NCBI GenBank assembly: GCA_900551605.1
Contig: URWS01000004.1
Coordinates: 1 to 15,142, forward strand
Direction of reading: 5' to 3'
From: an uncultured Collinsella sp.
Lineage (GTDB): Bacteria > Actinomycetota > Coriobacteriia > Coriobacteriales > Coriobacteriaceae
Length of the DNA: 15,142 nucleotides
The notes beneath the pieces are model-generated. The model was given only the letters and a program-made list of their open reading frames with translations, was not told the origin of the DNA and did no database searches. Below, piece by piece: positions 13,432 to 15,142 of the stretch; the first letter of the stretch is position 1; every line of letters begins with the position of its first letter. Made by a program: the position numbers and the translations under genes.

Positions 13432-13780
13432 ACTTTGTCTCCTCCAAAATATTTGTTCGGTTTGGGCGAGCGGCCTGGACGCCGGCGACGATCCATTCCC
13501 GTTGCCCAAAATCGTTGAAGACATCATACGCTCTGATTGACGCCGCCGGCACTTCGGTTTTGCGCCCGGATGCTGGGACATGTGTCTCGTTTTATGGGCC
13601 GAGGGTATGCGAACCACGGCTCTTTTGGCCTGAAAGGGGGTCTAACGGGGCGTGATTTGGGCCGCGGGGCACTTCGTCGGTGCCGTATTTCGTCGTACGC
13701 TCATAGTGGAAGCCGATGCCACGGGGGACAACGAATGCCTCGGGCAACGGATGAGCTACAAGTCGAAAGGAGCGGTGAGG
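13432..13780. other. Divergent intergenic region, nothing further recognised
   Basis: About 350 nt between the leftward DUF3825 gene and the rightward lipoprotein gene. It must hold both promoters, but I see no convincing -35/-10 pair, dyad or small gene. The rightward open frame from 13652 has no ribosome binding site at its start and reads as non-coding leader. Confidence 0.4.
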
Positions 13781-14800
13781 ATGATGAAGCCCATAACGAA
13801 AAAGCTGCTGTTAGGAATTCCCACCGTGACGCTTTCGGCCGTGCTGGCGTGTACGGTGGCAGGCTGCGGCGGTAGTGCTCCGAGCGGCTCGAGCGGGAGC
13901 TCGGGCGGCAGTGCTCCCGTAGAGAAGAAGGCCAAGGCCTATGAGTCGCAGACGGTCGAGGTGGCTGGCATAACCTATGAGTCGGTAGCCCACGGTACGT
14001 TCTATCGCGGTGACGCTAAGCTGCAGGACGGCTTTTACCTGCACGTCAAGATCACCAACAACAATGCAAAGAACAGGACGTTTAACTCCTTTAACGTGCA
14101 TGCTGCCCAGGGCGATCTTGAGGCAGGCGACCCGCTGTTTACTTCCGGCAAGGCGGCCGTGCTCGACTACGTTGCAAGCGAGGCCCCCGATGAGCTTTAC
14201 GAGGGCATCGACCTTTCCAAGAGGCGAGATATCGGTCCGGGCGAGACCGTTGAGTATGTCTACTTCTGGGCACCCAAGACGGCGTACTACGGGCCCATCA
14301 CTGTCGAGTTCGTAGACGCTTACGCCCCCGCCAAGAATCATGAGGTCATGCACTTCGACACCACGGGATGCGAGACCAAGGAGTTCAAGGCGGCCGGCGG
14401 CGTGGCCGATTCTGGTGACGCGGCCAATATGACCGGCATCGATTGCGCATCGTACAGCATCGAGGCCGCCGATGGCTACACGCTGGATTCGTCCAACGAA
14501 GAGCACGAAAAGGCAGACTTCTTCCATGACGAGACCGGAGGACGTCTGCACATCAGCATCTTCCCGCGCTCGCCGGAGGAAGAGGTTGCAAGCCTAGAGC
14601 AGGTCTTCGAAGGCAAGGAAACAACAACCGACCAGGTCGAGTACAACGGCATAACGTGGCTGCGTTTTACCGGTCCCGACAACGGCCATACGCTGTTTGC
14701 GACGGCTCCCGCAACGGGTGAAACCGTCCGCGTGTCGATCGGTTGGAAGATCGATTGGGATGCCGCTGTGCCCATGATGGAGGCACTGAAGCTCAAGTAG
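13781..14800 (+). CDS. Secreted lipoprotein with two domains
   Basis: 339 aa. The ATG at 13781 is chosen because AAAGGAG lies 8 nt upstream and a typical signal peptide follows: MMKPITKKLLLGIPTVTLSA, then VLACTVAGC with the lipobox ending at C29. A Gly/Ser/Pro linker (30-46) tethers the folded part to the outer face of the membrane. Residues about 55-220 form a beta-rich domain (VEVAGITYESVAHGTFYRGD, then DGFYLHVKITNNNAKNRTFN, then GPGETVEYVYFWAP) like DUF4352/DUF5067 immunoglobulin-type lipoprotein domains. Residues about 240-339 are a second alpha/beta domain (SYSIEAADGYTL, then GGRLHISIFPRSPEEEVASL, then TGETVRVSIGWKIDWDAAVP). Ligand and role are unknown. A clean terminator follows, so the gene is monocistronic. 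Confidence 0.88.
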   Translation: MMKPITKKLLLGIPTVTLSAVLACTVAGCGGSAPSGSSGSSGGSAPVEKKAKAYESQTVEVAGITYESVAHGTFYRGDAKLQDGFYLHVKITNNNAKNRTFNSFNVHAAQGDLEAGDPLFTSGKAAVLDYVASEAPDELYEGIDLSKRRDIGPGETVEYVYFWAPKTAYYGPITVEFVDAYAPAKNHEVMHFDTTGCETKEFKAAGGVADSGDAANMTGIDCASYSIEAADGYTLDSSNEEHEKADFFHDETGGRLHISIFPRSPEEEVASLEQVFEGKETTTDQVEYNGITWLRFTGPDNGHTLFATAPATGETVRVSIGWKIDWDAAVPMMEALKLK

Positions 14801-14830
14801 CGAACTACGATTCCCACGTCAGGCGACTCA

Positions 14831-14866
14831 GGGCTGGCTTCGATTTATCGGGGCCAGCCCTTTTGG
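14831..14866 (+). terminator. Terminator of the lipoprotein gene
   Basis: GGGCTGGC (14831-14838) and GCCAGCCC (14853-14860) form a perfect 8-bp stem followed directly by TTTT, 31 nt after the lipoprotein stop. Confidence 0.9.
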
Positions 14867-14911
14867 TGTTCGATGAGCCGAGTTGGCGTCTCTCGCAAAG
14901 GTAACTGAGAG

Positions 14912-15095
14912 CTAGTGAGGCTTATCAGAATTGACCTCATCGGCGGTGTCGTTTTCGAGCGCCGTGCGGCGGGCGCTGTAGGCGACGAGGCCGGCTCCGG
15001 CTGCGGCGAGTGCTGCTGCGGCTGCCGTCAGGGGGATGTTGCTGTCACCCGTTCCAGCGAGAGCGCCCGTTTTTCCGGAGCGTTTGTTATTGCCC
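14912..15095 (-). CDS. C-terminal end of a sortase-anchored surface protein (partial)
   Basis: The last 61 or so residues of a protein whose upstream part is cut off by the contig end. They show a sorting signal: KTGALAGTGD, an LAxTG-type motif of the kind used by some actinobacterial sortases, then the hydrophobic segment IPLTAAAAALAAAGAGLVAY and the charge stop SARR. After that comes an unusually long, mostly acidic tail of about 17 residues (TALENDTADEVNSDKPH) before TAG. The protein would be secreted and linked to the cell wall. The true reading frame ends at 15095, because bases 15096-15142 are adapter; the apparent ATG further right is not real. Confidence 0.8.
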
Positions 15096-15142
15096 CTGTC
15101 TCTTATACACATCTGACGCTGCCGACGATCGCATAAGTGTAG
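15096..15142 (+). other. Illumina Nextera adapter and index (artefact)
   Basis: CTGTCTCTTATACACATCT (15096-15114) is the Nextera transposase mosaic end, followed by GACGCTGCCGACGA (15115-15128), an 8-base index TCGCATAA (15129-15136) and GTGTAG, the start of the P5-side primer. TCGCATAA is the reverse complement of TTATGCGA, which I recall as index S522. These 47 bases are not genomic. Confidence 0.97.

Noticed and set aside
15096..15112. Apparent start MCIRDR of the surface protein
   Set aside because: These codons are the reverse of the Nextera mosaic end, a well-known artefact peptide.
1..15142. CRISPR array, rRNA or tRNA genes
   Set aside because: No spacer-repeat array with regular 20-40-nt repeats and unique spacers was seen (the 33-bp iterons are in-frame coding repeats), and no stretch folded by eye as a tRNA or resembled rRNA.

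Overview
The window looks like a shotgun contig from a high-GC Gram-positive gut actinobacterium of the Coriobacteriia; Collinsella or a close relative is my best guess. The grounds are the base composition, the strong GGAGG-type ribosome binding sites, a lipoprotein with a Gly/Ser linker, a LAxTG-type sortase signal, and a second type IIA topoisomerase pair of the kind I know from Clostridia and Coriobacteria. The genus is inferred from impressions of composition and gene content, not from a marker gene. The last 47 bases are Illumina Nextera adapter plus index, so the contig ends in a sequencing artefact.

Region 1 (1-about 3500) is visibly more GC-rich than the rest and reads leftward as one end of an integrative conjugative element. 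In transcription order it holds two small excisionase-type HTH proteins, a winged-HTH replication initiator with an 11-residue tandem repeat, a DnaC/IstB-type helicase loader, an unrecognised Trp-rich protein, a protein resembling PcfB/DUF3801, and the first 20 codons of a membrane protein, perhaps the coupling ATPase. The two striking features are four 33-bp iterons inside the initiator gene (a likely origin) and repeated control signals: a 38-bp leader repeat found twice, and a strong intrinsic terminator placed directly in front of the transfer genes. No integrase or relaxase is in view.

Region 2 (about 3500-4000) has no convincing gene. It carries a leftward terminator, several dyads and a LexA-box-like site, and may be the control region or edge of the element.

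Region 3 (4007-7100) is a mixed accessory stretch. yjdF (leftward, with a probable yjdF-type riboswitch leader) diverges from a flavodoxin-fold oxidoreductase with an iron-sulfur-type cysteine motif. Then comes a cassette bounded by 22-bp direct repeats, which holds the 3' remnant of one ATPase gene and an intact AAA_14/DUF4143 ATPase with a near-consensus promoter.

Region 4 (7101-15095) looks chromosomal. It has a leftward operon for a non-gyrase type IIA topoisomerase (B subunit then A subunit), preceded by a LexA-like palindrome and a large hairpin. Next is a leftward DUF3825 protein with an internal duplication, then a divergent rightward lipoprotein ending in a clean terminator, and finally the C-terminal end of a sortase-anchored surface protein cut off by the contig end.
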